Source of the DNA: Physcia stellaris
Lineage: Eukaryota; Ascomycota; Lecanoromycetes; Caliciales; Physciaceae
DNA: 64,000 nucleotides
Assembly: GCA_018902385.1 (NCBI GenBank)
Contig: JABSSW010000079.1
Coordinates: 78,568 to 142,567 of the forward strand
Reading direction: 5' to 3'
How positions within the stretch are numbered: position 1 is the first letter of the stretch; the number at the start of each line of letters is the position of its first letter. Made by a program: the position numbers and the translations under genes. This document shows, in pieces, positions 23,220 through 34,803 of the stretch. The notes under the pieces were generated by a model. That model was not told the origin of the DNA and ran no database searches. It worked only from the letters and a program-made list of their open reading frames with translations.

Positions 23220-23345
23220 TCAAGTAGCCAAAGAAGCCAGATAATCCTTAATCAACGGACACCCCCCCAAGTCCCAATCCTGCTCAAGCTCCGACTTGAA
23301 CCTAAAATACCACGGACGCAGCGGATCCACCAGATCCGGAGCCCT
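23220..23345 (-). pseudogene. severed 3' gene fragment, probably the C-terminus of BTB copy 2
   Basis: The minus-strand frame reads about 40 residues (starting LRAPDLVDPLRPWYFRF, containing GGCPLIKDYLAS) to a TGA at 23220-23222, with natural codon use and ordinary base composition. Upstream it runs straight into the AT-rich block at 23347. APDLVDPL resembles the SPELFGPIL, VPELTCALL and SPELGVPLL segments that follow the last helix in the other array members, whereas BTB copy 2 stops abruptly just before that point on the far side of the block. The two pieces are on the same strand and in the right order. Identity as the lost copy-2 tail is inference. Confidence 0.5.
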
Positions 23346-23346
23346 A

Positions 23347-23510
23347 AGCTAATGCTGCGTACTTCCTTCATTGCTATGTACAAAATCCTTGGTGTTTTGG
23401 GCATGGCCGGCCTGTAAACAATGATTTTGCAAAACAAAATGACTCTGCAAAATCGATCTCGTTGAACAAAATGATTCAACAAAGCAATTTTCAAAATTTA
23501 ATTATTTTTT
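23347..23510 (+). repeat. repeat unit A (least mutated copy)
   Basis: It aligns with 23731-23892 at an offset of 384 bp. The differences are almost all C-to-T or G-to-A in the second copy. Confidence 0.85.
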
Positions 23511-23613
23511 TGTTTTTGCGATTGAATTTTGAAACGAAAAAAAATTTTTCAAAAAAAATGAAAACGTCGAAAAAAATTAAAAACAAAAAATGAATGAACG
23601 AACAAAAAAAAAA

Positions 23614-23730
23614 CGAAAAATAAAAAATGAAATAAATGAAACATTGATTTTTTATTTAATTAAAAAATCATTTTTTTCAAATTTTTTCATTTCGTCATTT
23701 TTGCATTAATATTCATATTTAATTTGAACG
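23614..23730 (+). repeat. repeat unit B (mutated copy)
   Basis: It is a mutated version of 28069-28186. Its last bases correspond to the final codons and stop of BTB copy 2, with C-to-T and G-to-A changes. Confidence 0.85.
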
Positions 23731-23892
23731 AATTAATGTTGCGTACTTTTCATTGTTATGTACAAAATTTTTGATATTTTGAACATGATCGATTTGTAAA
23801 CAATGATTTTGCAAAATAAAATGATTTTGCAAAATCAATTTCGTTGAACAAAATGATTCAACAAAACAATTTTTAAAATTTAATTATTTTTC
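23731..23892 (+). repeat. repeat unit A' (mutated copy of A)
   Basis: It directly abuts unit B, so the order is A-B-A'-(4.2 kb AT core)-B'. It diverges from unit 1 after about 162 bp. Confidence 0.85.
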
Positions 23893-26800
23893 ACAATTTC
23901 AAAACACGTCGAAAAACGACGTCGTCGTCAAAAAACGAAAAAAAAACAATTTAATCGTTTTGATGATATCGCGATGCGTGAAAAATGTATTTTTGTTGTT
24001 TTCGATATACAACAAAAACGTTTCGAATTTTCATTTTTTAAAAATTTAATTAAATCGTTAAAAACGTTTGCGTTGCGAATTTCAATTGCAACGTTTCGAC
24101 AAAAAAAATGATTTGAATAATGATTTTCGAATTTCAAATTCATAATCGCGTTTTGTAATACGATGATGACGTAATTTGCATTGAAAAATTTTGATTGATC
24201 GATTTGAAATAAAAAAAAAACGTTGAAACAAAAAAACGTTCGAAAAAATTGCGTAATGAAATCAACGCACAAACGATATCGTCGATAATCGCAATAAATA
24301 TCGAAATTTTTTGCGAAATGAATCGATTTTTCAAACAAAAAACGTCAAAATGAAATAATTATCGAAAAAAATTATCGAAAAACGAATAACGTTTCATTTG
24401 TTGAATTCGAAAATACGATCAACATTTGATCAAATAAATTCATTTATACGCAAAAAATTTGCAAAAATCAAACAAAATGCGACGTGCAACGTTGCATTTT
24501 TTTTGATACGAATATCGAAAAATTGCAAAATATTTAACAAAATATCACGAATAATAATTTTTTTTTCACGTTTTTCGTTTTTTTTATATATACGTTTGAT
24601 TTCATCGATTTCGCGTTGCAACAAAAATTCGTTAAAAACGTTAAAATCGAAATATTTTCGATTCACGCAAACAAAACGTAATGTCGTGATGTAAATTTTG
24701 ATAATTTTCGATTTGAATCGTCGTATGTTCAACGAATTCATTCAATCGTCGATAACGAAAATGAAAAAAAAAATGTTTGAATGTCATCAAATGCGCAAAA
24801 TTTCACGTATGATTTGATTACGAAATTGTATGTTTTGCGAATATTCGAAATCAAATTTCATTACAAAAAGATGTTGTTATTTTGTTCAACGAGATTTGAA
24901 CGTATCAATATTTTGAAACATCGTCGTTGAATGCAAAATTTAAATCGAAAATTGATCATGACGAATTTGCAATTATAAATATTCGTCAACGATTTTATCG
25001 TGTTCATCACGTGAAAATAAATCAATCAAATGATTGAATTTCGAATTTAGTCATTTCATTTCGACAATAATATCGTGAAAAACAAACAACATAACGACGT
25101 TTCGAAACGACGTCATTGTCGAATCGTGTATCGTGTTTTTGATAAATTCAAAACAAACGATTTGATTATCGCAATGAATGATAATTTTGTTATTTTCGAA
25201 ATGAAATAATCATTGACGCAAAATTTTCAACACGATTCGCATTTTTTTGATTTGAATATCGAACATGCGATTACGATAACGAATTGAATATCGTAAATTG
25301 AATTTTTCGAAAGATTTATTTTGACGATTTCGAAATCAGAAATTTTTTATGTTTCAATTGTTTGAAACATTTGTTCAAATATAATTCGAAAATCGAAACG
25401 AAATCGTTCGCAAAATTTTAACGTCGTTTTATTAAAATAAAAACGTTTGTCATCATTGCAAATTCAAACGTATTGTTTCGATAATTTTGCAAAATTTGTT
25501 GACGTTTCGAATTCGATTTCGAACGATATAAAATGAAATGAAAAAAAAACGTTTCAAAATGACGATTTTCGTGCAAAATGACAAAAAATTCACGAAAAAA
25601 TCGATTTGACGATACGTTAAAAATTTTTTGATAAAAATTTCGTTAACAAATTTCATTGTTTTCGTCAATTTTGTTGAAAAAAATTTGATTTTCATGATTT
25701 CGTTATCGAATTCGATGTTTAAAAATTCGAATTTCGTATCAAATTTTTTTTTTTCGTTTGTTTCGAAATCGAAATTTTTACAAATATTTTGTCACATTTT
25801 TTTAAATGATTTCGAATTCGTGAAAAATTTCATAATAATCAAAAAATCGTTTAAATAATGAAAAATTATGCGAAATTCGCAAATTTCGATCAAAATTTAA
25901 TGCAACGTTTTAACAAATAAATCGAATAAAAAAACAATACGTAAATCGAACGATAAAAACAATTTCATATAATACATTTTCATTCATTTGAAATCGAATA
26001 ATCAACGATTCAAAAAAATCATCGAAACGTATTTGAACGCATTGACGAATTTTTTTGAACATAACAATATCACGTTTTTGAAATATGAATATCGCAATGA
26101 TTTTATCGAACGTGACGTATTTCAAAATTTTTGCATTTTCAATGATATTTTCATTGATTAAATCATTTTTGAAATACGAAAATCGTGAATACGTTTTCAT
26201 TCGTCGTCGTGTTTGAATATCAAATCTAAAAATGAACAAAAATGTGAAAAAAAAAACATTTTTGACATTCGTTGAACAATTCGTTGCTTGTTGAAATCGA
26301 CAATGAATATATTTGAAATTTCGTTGATCGAACGATGATTGATAAAAACGAAAAATTTTTTGTTTTCGATATATTCGACGTTCGCGTTTCGTTTAATAAT
26401 GTTAAACAATTTCGAAACAAAATGTTGATCGAAATGTTTGAACAAATAAAATTTTCATGTTTTGATTTTCAATGACATTTTGATTTCAAAATCGAAAAAA
26501 TTGTCGAAAACGACGTTATATAAAAGTTTTTCGACGATCATTCGATTGACGTCGACATGATCATTTTTGAAAAATAAAAAAAAAAAAAAAAAAATCAAAA
26601 TTTAAAAAAGCATCGATCAATCATTTGACGATTTTGATATCGAAACATTCGAATTTGTTATAATTTGATTATTGACATTTAATGCAAACATGTTTTTATT
26701 TGCAAAATTCAAATTCGTAACGATTGTTGTTATTGAACGCGTGACAAATTTCGTTATTAATTATTAAACGATCGAATTTTTTTTTGATCGTGCGTGAAAT

Positions 26801-28068
26801 GAAAAACGATTGTGAATTCGTCGATTTTTGATTGAATTCGATGACGACGATATTTTTGAACATTTATTCGACAATATCATGTTTGATAATTTAATTGATT
26901 GCGATATTTTAATCAATACGTATAATTCGAATTAAATTTTTTTTATGTCAAATCAAAATCGATAATCACGTTTTGTAATTGTATGTTTTCAAAATGCGAA
27001 AACGATATTGATTTATAACGTAAATCAATTCGTATCGTATGTTCGAATGAACGAAATCGAACACGATATTGCAATACATTTTCAATGACGTCAACAAAAA
27101 TGAAAAATTTTTAAAAATTTTTGCACGAAAATCGACAAAAACATTAAACGTTAATTAAAAAAAAATTTCGAAATTTTTTTGAATTTCAACATGTCGTTAT
27201 ACACGTTTTTGAACAAACGTAACGACACGTTAAAATATTTTTTTTCAATTTTCGAATGATCGAAATTGTTGTTCAACAAAAAATTCGTACGAATTTTCGT
27301 CGTGAACGCAAAAATGAAAATTTAAAAATTCGATAAATTAAAATATGAATTGATCAAATCGTGCGTAAAAAACACGTTTTGAAAATAAAAATTTTGAAAA
27401 TCGAACGCAAAAAACACGACGAACAAAAAATAAAAAAATATAAAAAAAAAACAATATACGTTGAATAACGAAATTGATGTTCAATTGTTTTTTCATTTTT
27501 TTGATTTTCAATTGACGACGAAAATCAACATGATATTTTTTTAAATTTTGAATTTTTGTCGTTTTCGAACGTGATCGTCGAATTTGAAATTGATCGAATG
27601 CGTCGTTGTCGTTTACGTCGATGAATTCGAAATCGTCGTGAACGTCGAAATCGTCGAAATTTTCGATTTGATTTTCGAAATATTCAAATGAAAAAAAAAT
27701 TTTGCGACGAAAATTGACGAATTTTTGAAAAAACGAACGTTTCGAAATGAAATGAAAACGTGTATTTTTGTCAATTCGAATACGATTTTTATTTCGAATG
27801 TGATTCGTTTGCGAACAATTTGTTTGAATTTAAATCATCGTTGTCATTGACTTTTTTGATGACAACGACATTGTTTTTGTTTGAAACGAAATTGAATTTG
27901 ATGTTCATATTGCGACGACGAAAAAACAATGAAATTGAATTTTAATTATGTCGAACGAAATGTTACATCAAAAAATGTGCGAAAATCGAAAAATTGAAAT
28001 ATATTATATCAAAAATTGATGTAAAAATTTTTACAATTGACTTTTGCAAGTATTTGCAAAAGAAAAAA

Positions 28069-28186
28069 CGAAAAATGGGAAATGAAATGAATGAGGCATT
28101 GATTTTTTATTTAATTAGAAAATCAGCCTTTTCAAGTTTTTTTCATTTCGTCATCCCTGCATTAGCATCCATGTCTAGCCTGGACG
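28069..28186 (+). repeat. repeat unit B' (least mutated copy)
   Basis: It covers the right edge of the AT block and runs 25 bp into the coding end of BTB copy 2 (stop codon at 28162-28164). Confidence 0.85.
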
Positions 28187-29066
28187 ACCAAAAACTCATA
28201 AAACTCCGGCCGACATCTCAAATTCGAAGTCATGAAACTATCCTCGATCTCTCCAACCAGAATCTTCCGGAACTCGTCGTTCGTGCGAGAGGTCTCGTAG
28301 AGCGCTTGCAGAACATCCAGGCTTAGCGTCCAGTCTTTCTCTTTGAGGTACGCGTAGGGATAGTCGAGGTCGACGCGGAGTCGCAAGCAGGCGTAGATTC
28401 GGAGGCCCGGGATGTCGTATTTGTCGCCCATGGTGTATAGTGCGATGTCGAAACCGTAGATCCAGCGGTGGCATGAAGGGTCGTTGCAAGAGTGTGCTTC
28501 TCCTTCTGGGTGGTCGCAATGGCCACGTTTTCTCTCTTCATAGTTGCTTATTTGACAGCGGGTCGTGTAGAGGAATTGGATCATGGCTTGAACGAGGTAA
28601 TCTGTTTCTTCATGTAGTTCGATTGTAGATGTTCTGTCTTCCTGTGTGTTGCGAGTAGGTATTAGAATGCTTCTATGACCGCGATTGATAATGACGACTG
28701 CTTACTATATAGTTGTTTCTGCAAGCAGCTGCGAAGAATTTTGATTGGGTGCCTTTGTGCAGTACAGCGTCAGGTAAGACTTCAGCAGAGGTCGCCCTTG
28801 GAAGACTTACAGACAATAGCCTTGTGGACCTTGAACTTGCTGTCTCCGCAAATAATTGTGAGATCGCTATACTCTTCAGAGCCGTAAAGTCTAACAGAAG
28901 GTGTCAGGCTGGACTTGGCTCGGAAGGTCCGATCTTACTTGGAGACGCCGACCACTAACGAGCTTTCCCGATGCGTCCTAACAGCAGTATATTCTTGAGA
29001 CTCTTCGGATAGAGTAGTGGACGTTGGGATATTTGTAGAATCTCGAAGACAAACTGATGGCAACAT
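28162..29066 (-). CDS. BTB/POZ domain protein, array copy 2 (C-terminally truncated)
   Basis: Four exons: 29066-28939, 28890-28811, 28752-28706, 28641-28162; 244 residues. The BTB core (EEYSDLTIICG, FKVHKAIVCTQSKFFAAACR, ETDYLVQAMIQFLYT) is followed by the Cys/His cluster CDHPEGEAHSCNDPSC and MGDKYDIPGLRIYA. Exons 2 and 3 total 127 nt, the length of the single corresponding exon in copies 1, 3 and 4, so the 58-bp intron 28753-28810 is an addition in this copy. The protein ends with FLVVQARHGC, where the others continue into a PEL motif. The final codons and stop lie inside repeat B' at the edge of the AT block, so the natural C-terminus was probably replaced by repeat sequence. It may still be functional in its BTB part. 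Confidence 0.8.
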
Positions 29067-29445
29067 TTTGACAAGAAAGACTTCAAGGAGGATTCAAGTC
29101 ACGAAGTGGGAGTACATCAGCATGATCCAAAATCTATTGAAGCGCTTGGTCAGCTAGCATGGAGTCATCAGGGAGTCTCATGAGTTTGTAGTATTGTTGT
29201 CCTGATAGAGCATGACTCAGACCAAGTGACAATATGAGAAACATCATTGATCGACTTCGGAGTGCACGTTCATCGAGGTTTCCTTGATGTCCATGGGTAA
29301 AGCATACTTTATTTGCTTCCTAGTCTATAGAGACTTCATCTACTAGTGTGACTTATAAGCTTTCTTTATCATGACTGATGCTCATTAGCTTCAACTTGTG
29401 CCTATGATTTCCATCAAGATTTGCTTACTTTAGCTATGACTGCTG
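29067..29445. other. intergenic between BTB copies 2 and 3
   Basis: This holds the promoter side of copy 2 and the 3' side of copy 3. Nothing specific was recognised. Confidence 0.5.
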
Positions 29446-30289
29446 TCATTTTGGCATTACAGTGGATGAGGGGATTTTCAATTCCATTTTAAGCAATGGA
29501 ACTCCGAGCTCCGGTGATTGCTCGAGGAAGATTCCGAATGCAGTCCCCATCAGTAACGTCTTACGACATTCTCCGCTCAATGCTTCGTGAATTCGATTAA
29601 GAACCAGTTTACGGAGGTCATCAGAGTTCCGTGAGTGTTCGTAAGCCATCTTCCATATTGCCAAGTCCAGTCCCCAGTGCCAAAGGTCGATACATTTGAA
29701 AAGCTCTTCAAGGTGTGCGCAGGAATATTTTCTCAGACCCGGAATATCATACTTGTCGCCCAAAGTATGCATAGCAATTGCAATACCGAAGGGTTTCAAA
29801 CAGCAGTCGTTGAGGTTAAATGAGCACTCAATATCATCTGTATGATTACATCCACCTTTCCGCCCCATCATGATGCTGCTGTTCACGTCTGGACTGAGGT
29901 ACTTGGCGGTGTAAAAGTACTCGATCATGACTTGTACAAGCTCCTCATGTTCCTCATGAAGCTCTATAATAGCTGTGCTCCCTTCCTGAAACCCATGTCA
30001 GCACGTCCATTGTCCCACCCTTTCCAGGATAACCTGGACGATACCTTGAAGCCCTCTTTACAGGCGGCCTTGAAAAACCCTGACTGCGAACAAACAACCA
30101 CTCGATGTACAGGGAATCTGGCCTGGCCACAGACAATTGTGAGGTCGCTGTATTCGCCAGACCTCAAATTTCTGCATTTTGTGTTAACAACATCTCCTCT
30201 TCAGGAGTCTAATTCTTACTTAACAAGCCCATCTCTAAGTACGTCTTGTTGTTGCGCCTGCTCGTGGTCGACGGGCTTGAGAAATTCAT
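29446..30289 (-). CDS. BTB/POZ domain protein, array copy 3
   Basis: Exons 30289-30225, 30171-30045 (127 nt) and 29985-29446; 243 residues. The core reads GEYSDLTIVCGQ, VHRVVVCSQSGFFKAACKEG, EEHEELVQVMIEYFYTAKY, then LGDKYDIPGLRKYSC and SPELGVPLL. The Cys/His cluster is CNHTDDIECSFNLNDC, in which one of the conserved cysteines is Phe. The first exon is the least certain part: the donor gttaag at 30224 was preferred over gtaaga at 30219 because only the former keeps the phase shared by the array. A role in BTB-mediated dimerisation or Cul3 recruitment is inferred from the family. Confidence 0.8.
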
Positions 30290-31394
30290 GGACGTCCCCC
30301 TCACTTCGCATTTACACTTGACCCCACCACCACAGGGCCAGGCGCAAACGTTACAACAGGGAAGCAGTTGCTTCTCCATTGCGGTATAAGATTCGGTAAT
30401 GGATTCAGTGATTTCAACGTATAGCAAGCTGCGGCTTGTCGAACCTGTTCCTTGGGGGTCTTGTGCTACTTGGTCAATCTATTGTGGTTGCGTGCTCTAG
30501 ATATAAACTCAAAATGTCCGGGTGTTGAAGATGAAACTTACAATAAAGCCGTCGAGATTAGATAACACCGGCCTTTAACCGTAACGGGATTTGCCGCTTT
30601 TACCCCCATTCGAAGCCCTACCTACTGCCAACGCTATGAAGAACTTTAACTATCTGTCGACTCTCATTACTTCAATGTTTCGAATGAGAATGACGTTCCT
30701 TTGTCCAGAATGCCTCTCATATTGTCATTTCAGGAAAATCAAGAATCGGAGTTAGCCTTCACTCTCGAGCTCTGAGGCAGTTCACACTTTGTCACTTCAA
30801 CTAGGTCCGAATCGCTCAAACATACTTGGCTTCGTCACCCTACCGACACATCAAGATACGGAACCATGTGTCGGAAATGGACAGGGTCTCAGGATTGGTG
30901 AACTATTTGGTTAAACTAGTATACACCGAGGCGTATATGGTGTTGAGAGGCCAGAGTCAGAATGTCACTAACACAGTAATGGCTCGATGAGGCAACAGAA
31001 GACGTTTGTTACAACGAGGAGCCAGGTATTCGTGTAGCATTCAGCAGCAGTTGAGTCAACCAATAGAGAAACGCTCCATATGATCATGCCCGTAGAAGCC
31101 TAGGCCACCATCGCTAGTTGATATGGCTAATTCTCCGAGGAACGAACGATCTTTCATATTTGTTCCGTAGCTTGATCCTGACAATGTAGATCTGGTAAGA
31201 TCTCATGTGCATTGATAATGAGAGAAGTCAACGTCTCTGAAGCAGCCAGTAGTGTACTCAGATACCCGATCTCTGGCTGAACAGTGCAAACCCTGTCATT
31301 TGCTTCTTTGAAAGTGTTCGTGAAGTATCATTTGGAAGATTCTAACCCCTAATTTGTCGAGCATGTGTTAGCTTTGGATGGCCCCTTGCGTACA
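30290..31394. other. intergenic, 1.1 kb, nothing recognised
   Basis: It lies between BTB copies 3 and 4. No additional BTB exon was found in it on either strand. Confidence 0.5.
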
Positions 31395-32222
31395 TCACAG
31401 CTCAACGTCCTGTTCAAGTTTGAAAGGATCTTCAGTGCACTTTTCCCAATGCTCCGAATACCACCGTAATGTAATCTTGAGCAAAGCGCACGTGAGCTCC
31501 GGCACTTCCTCAAGGAATTCTAAAAAGCCACTATAGTCGACAATTTCCGTATTTGATAATTCGTCGCATACCGTTTTCAATACAACGGCTCGAAGTTCGT
31601 CTGATTTACGCGAGTGCCTATATGCCAATGCCCATACTTTGATATCATGGTTCAGATACCTGGGCCCCGCTTCAATGAACATTTTCTTGATGTATGCACT
31701 GGAGTAAGTCATCAGACCTGGGATAAGATATTTATCTCCCATGGCGTAAAGGGAGATTGCGATGCCGTAAGATCTCAGATAACATCTCTTGTCGTCGCAC
31801 GAGCAATCTGTGTCTTCTGGGTGATTGCATGGTAAACGTTCGGTGAGCCCATCGTACTCATCAGTGTACATCGTGGTGTACAGATACTCGACCATAAGAC
31901 GGACAAGCTCTTCATCCTCCTCTTGTAGTTCTATGGTACCGGTGCTTGTTTCCTGTATTCAATATCAGAGAAGACATCTTCCATCTGAAAAGGATTTGTG
32001 CTCCAACCTTAAACCCCTCTTTGCACGCAGCGCTGAAGAATCCTGATTGGGGGCAGACGATGGCTCGGTGCACTTTAAACTCGGATTTCCCGCACACTAT
32101 GGTAAGGTCGCTGTAATCGCCAGAGTCTTTGATCCTGACCAACATGTCAGTCTTAAGCCTGAGTGGGATCTAGCACCTTACCGAGCGAGGCTTTCATTTA
32201 AGTTTGACGTTTGTTGCGCCAT
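31395..32222 (-). CDS. BTB/POZ domain protein, array copy 4
   Basis: Exons 32222-32182 (41 nt), 32134-32008 (127 nt) and 31952-31395; 241 residues. Exons 1 and 2 have exactly the lengths of those in copy 1. The core reads GDYSDLTIVCG, FKVHRAIVCPQSGFFSAACKEG, EEDEELVRLMVEYLYTTMY, MGDKYLIPGLMTY and EVPELTCALL. The Cys/His cluster is complete: CNHPEDTDCSCDDKRC. This is the best-formed member and a good reference for the array's gene model. The splice donors are canonical (gtaagg, gttgga). Confidence 0.85.
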
Positions 32223-32890
32223 GTTTCTGGCGATACGGCGGTTGCTGTAGGTGGTTTCGAAAGGAAGTACTTTGGTAAAAGGTAAGTGGTGACCCGTCAG
32301 ACCTGTATCTTGACCAACCGACCACTGCAGCCAGACGGGAGGGTTCAGCTTTGGATCAGAATGACATGATTATGTTGTGATAGATCTTCTCGGAGTGCGG
32401 AACTGTCGGGCGTTTTAGTCTATCAACGGCGCGCAGTTGCTGAAGGACGAAAGAACGGTAGCATGAGTGAGAGATGCCTGTGGATGGAGGTGAGCGTTGA
32501 TTCCAAGCTCGGATTGTCGTCACTGTAGACCCTTGATCGATTACTTTGAAATTACTTCATCACTGAGCCGAGGCATCAAGGTATGACACCACGTGATTAC
32601 TATTTCGGAGATCCAGCTACCTATGTCAATACGTGTGGACGAGCAAGCTTTTTTCTACTTGAAATTACGAGGACGTTAAGAGACACGGATAGATTCAGGA
32701 GAGAGAATACCGATCATACTATTACATGCAGACATTTAAATCATGTTACCAATCGTGATGCCCTGCAGTTCTTGACAAAATGGCATGCTGTTATGTCTAT
32801 GCACAGAGCCATGCACGATTTGATTGGTGGCTCGTGGAGAGGCCATTGTATCTGAAATTGTACCCAGTCGTTCTTGTTGCATGTTGTTGC
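32223..32890. other. intergenic, nothing recognised
   Basis: It lies between BTB copies 4 and 5. Short frames at 32583-32855 have no family features. Confidence 0.5.
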
Positions 32891-34108
32891 CTATCGATCC
32901 TTCATCAGATAGCGAATCAGTGCTTCGTTGAGCTCCGGCATCTCCTTGATGACGTCGTAAAAGTTATCGGCATAGGAGAGATTACCATCCTTGGAGGATC
33001 TTAGTGCAGCTTTATGAATTATGCAGTGTGTTATGATTCGCCGTACGGTATCGCCTGGCTGCGATTTTTGATATGCGTAGTAGATAGCTAGCACCAAGTC
33101 TTCCTATTAAAATCCAATTAGCCGGTAGGCACTAGCGCTGGCAGTCCTCCAAGTTGTGATGCGAATCACCGCACAGATGTGTTCTGTGGTGGGAAGTCTT
33201 CGTAGACACCCGTGAGATAACCTAGTAACTTACTGGGGTAAAGTCGGAATAACGAAGTATTTGATCCACTTTCGTGTGTGCATAATCTCTTAAACCTTCG
33301 ATATCGTATTTGTCCCCAAGCACGAGCATGGCAATTGACAGTGCAAAGGGCCAGAGCTTGCACCCGGAGGCTAACGCAAAGTCAGCATTTCGAAGTCCAA
33401 ACAAGTATTGAGTTATCAAGCAACTCTGTTTAGTGAAGTTGCCACGAACTGTCTCCTTATAGTAGCGGATGGCGGAGGAGGGGGAAAGGCTACCAGGAAA
33501 AGACATACCATATGTATGCTCCTCGGTTGGGTCATGGCTGATGCAGAGTTCGAGATCATCACCTTCGACTTCGCGATATTGGAAAGTGTAGAGATACTCG
33601 ATCATGGCGCGTACATGAATTTCGTCTTCTTCCTCCAATCGGACTATCCCTGTGCTCCCTTCCTGTAGTAACCCGTGATTAGCCAGGATGCGTATCTCTT
33701 AGTGTATCCGCAGGAGCTGACCTTGAATCCTTGTTTACAAGCAGCCTCGAAGAATCTAGATTGTGTGCAAACGACGGCACGATGGGCATTGAATGTGGTC
33801 TGCCGGCATATACGAGTCAGCTTTCGATTCTCGGAAAACTTTTGAGCCCCAAAAAGTGTTTCTTAGGCGTTTCGCTTCCATAAGGAGGTTTTCCATGTTG
33901 ACCAAAAACCTAGAAACGGAGAAAGAGTCTATCGAAAGCCGTACTGTACCACAAACGATCTTGAGATCGCTGTATTGTTCGGAATTTCGAAGACTCAATA
34001 GCGGATTACTTTAGTCAATGTCAATCCATCATAATTCCGAGGTGCTCACGAGGAAAGTTTGGAGCAGAAGGTCTGCAATCCAAATTTTGAGAAGGATACA
34101 TCTTTCAT
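32891..34108 (-). CDS. BTB/POZ domain protein, array copy 5 (intron-rich, divergent)
   Basis: Six exons: 34108-34050, 33993-33945, 33799-33722, 33662-33509, 33370-33234, 33103-32891; all phases close and give 229 residues. Exons 2 and 3 (49+78) again total 127 nt, so the 145-bp intron 33800-33944 splits the ancestral exon at a different place from copy 2. Two more introns interrupt the ancestral last exon. The core reads EQYSDLKIVCG, AHRAVVCTQSRFFEAACKQG, EEDEIHVRAMIEYLYTFQY, LGDKYDIEGLRDYA and MPELNEALI. The Cys/His cluster is degenerate (CISHDPTEEHTYASGC). It is the most diverged copy, and it needs transcript support because of the number of introns inferred. Confidence 0.7.
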
Positions 34109-34803
34109 ACTGTCCAAAGCCTAATCAAAAGATAGTGGTTGCTACTCAGTTCTCGGTCAAAAAGTAGGTTGATGTAGGATGCTGGCTCTTAGTTTAGGAC
34201 AGCAAGATTATGATGATGTCTTTTGTAGGTTAGATATGATTACAGTTTGATTCTTTGGATTCGATATAAATGCTAAAGGGAAGGAAGATTTTGTGCGTCA
34301 TATTGTTATTCTCTGTGTCAGACTCAACTATTGGATGACAATGAGTTATGATAGGACATTAATCGTTTCAAAGAGCCTCGTGTCACTCTCCACTGGCGCT
34401 TCGTCATAAGGTGAATTGCTTCTCCAAAGGTAGGAGTCATTAATTTGCAGCGAGTTGCAAAGATCAATGTCTTCCCAGCTGGATACTCAACCCGTGTGCT
34501 GGCTACACAGCCTGCAGTGAAAGTGTTATCGCTCTGAGGGTTTCTCTGCAAAGGCTGGTGGTGTAATTGATTCGAGACCATGGCGAGAATGGGATGAAGT
34601 CCGCAATCCCTTGGCGCCAAGCCATACCCTCGTAGCGGGAAATCCCGCATCACAATCATTTCGAAGTTCTTTGTCCCCAACCAAACCCTCAAAGCCATTG
34701 CCCAAGGTACCTACCTACACACTATCAGCCATGACTCGCCCCTCGCCTATCTCTTACTCCTAGCATGCCACCCTACGATCACTAGCCTACAACCACCCCC
34801 AAA
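34109..34803. other. intergenic, nothing recognised
   Basis: A 124-codon minus-strand frame (34324-34698) has no recognisable family features and no conserved-looking segment. I do not call it. Confidence 0.5.

Larger units (their letters stand above)
23347..28186. mobile_element. AT-rich, RIP-like mutated repeat block (degenerate transposon)
   Basis: A 4.8-kb block begins and ends abruptly against ordinary sequence. The core (about 23893-28068) consists almost only of A, T and C or G in CpA, TpG and CpG; CC, GG, CT and AG are nearly absent in the lines I read. No reading frame with family similarity survives and every frame is short. Direct repeats at its ends (sub-features A, B, A', B') show that it is repeat-derived. 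The outermost copies A and B' are least mutated, the inner ones most. The element class cannot be told; short inverted matches (ctaatgc near 23349, gcattag near 28160) hint at terminal inverted repeats but are too short to rely on. Confidence 0.75.

Noticed and set aside
23928-27945. Many open frames of 60-140 codons in the AT block, rich in Phe, Ile, Lys and Asn
   Set aside because: They occur on both strands, overlap and have no family features. They result from loss of CC, GG, CT and AG, which leaves few stop-forming contexts in some frames.
28162-34108. BTB genes as meiotic-drive or incompatibility genes
   Set aside because: Tandem duplication and BTB domains alone do not support such a role; no NLR, HET or toxin-like partner is present.
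34324-34698. 124-codon minus-strand frame
   Set aside because: No domain, no conserved-looking block and no nearby exon that would extend it.
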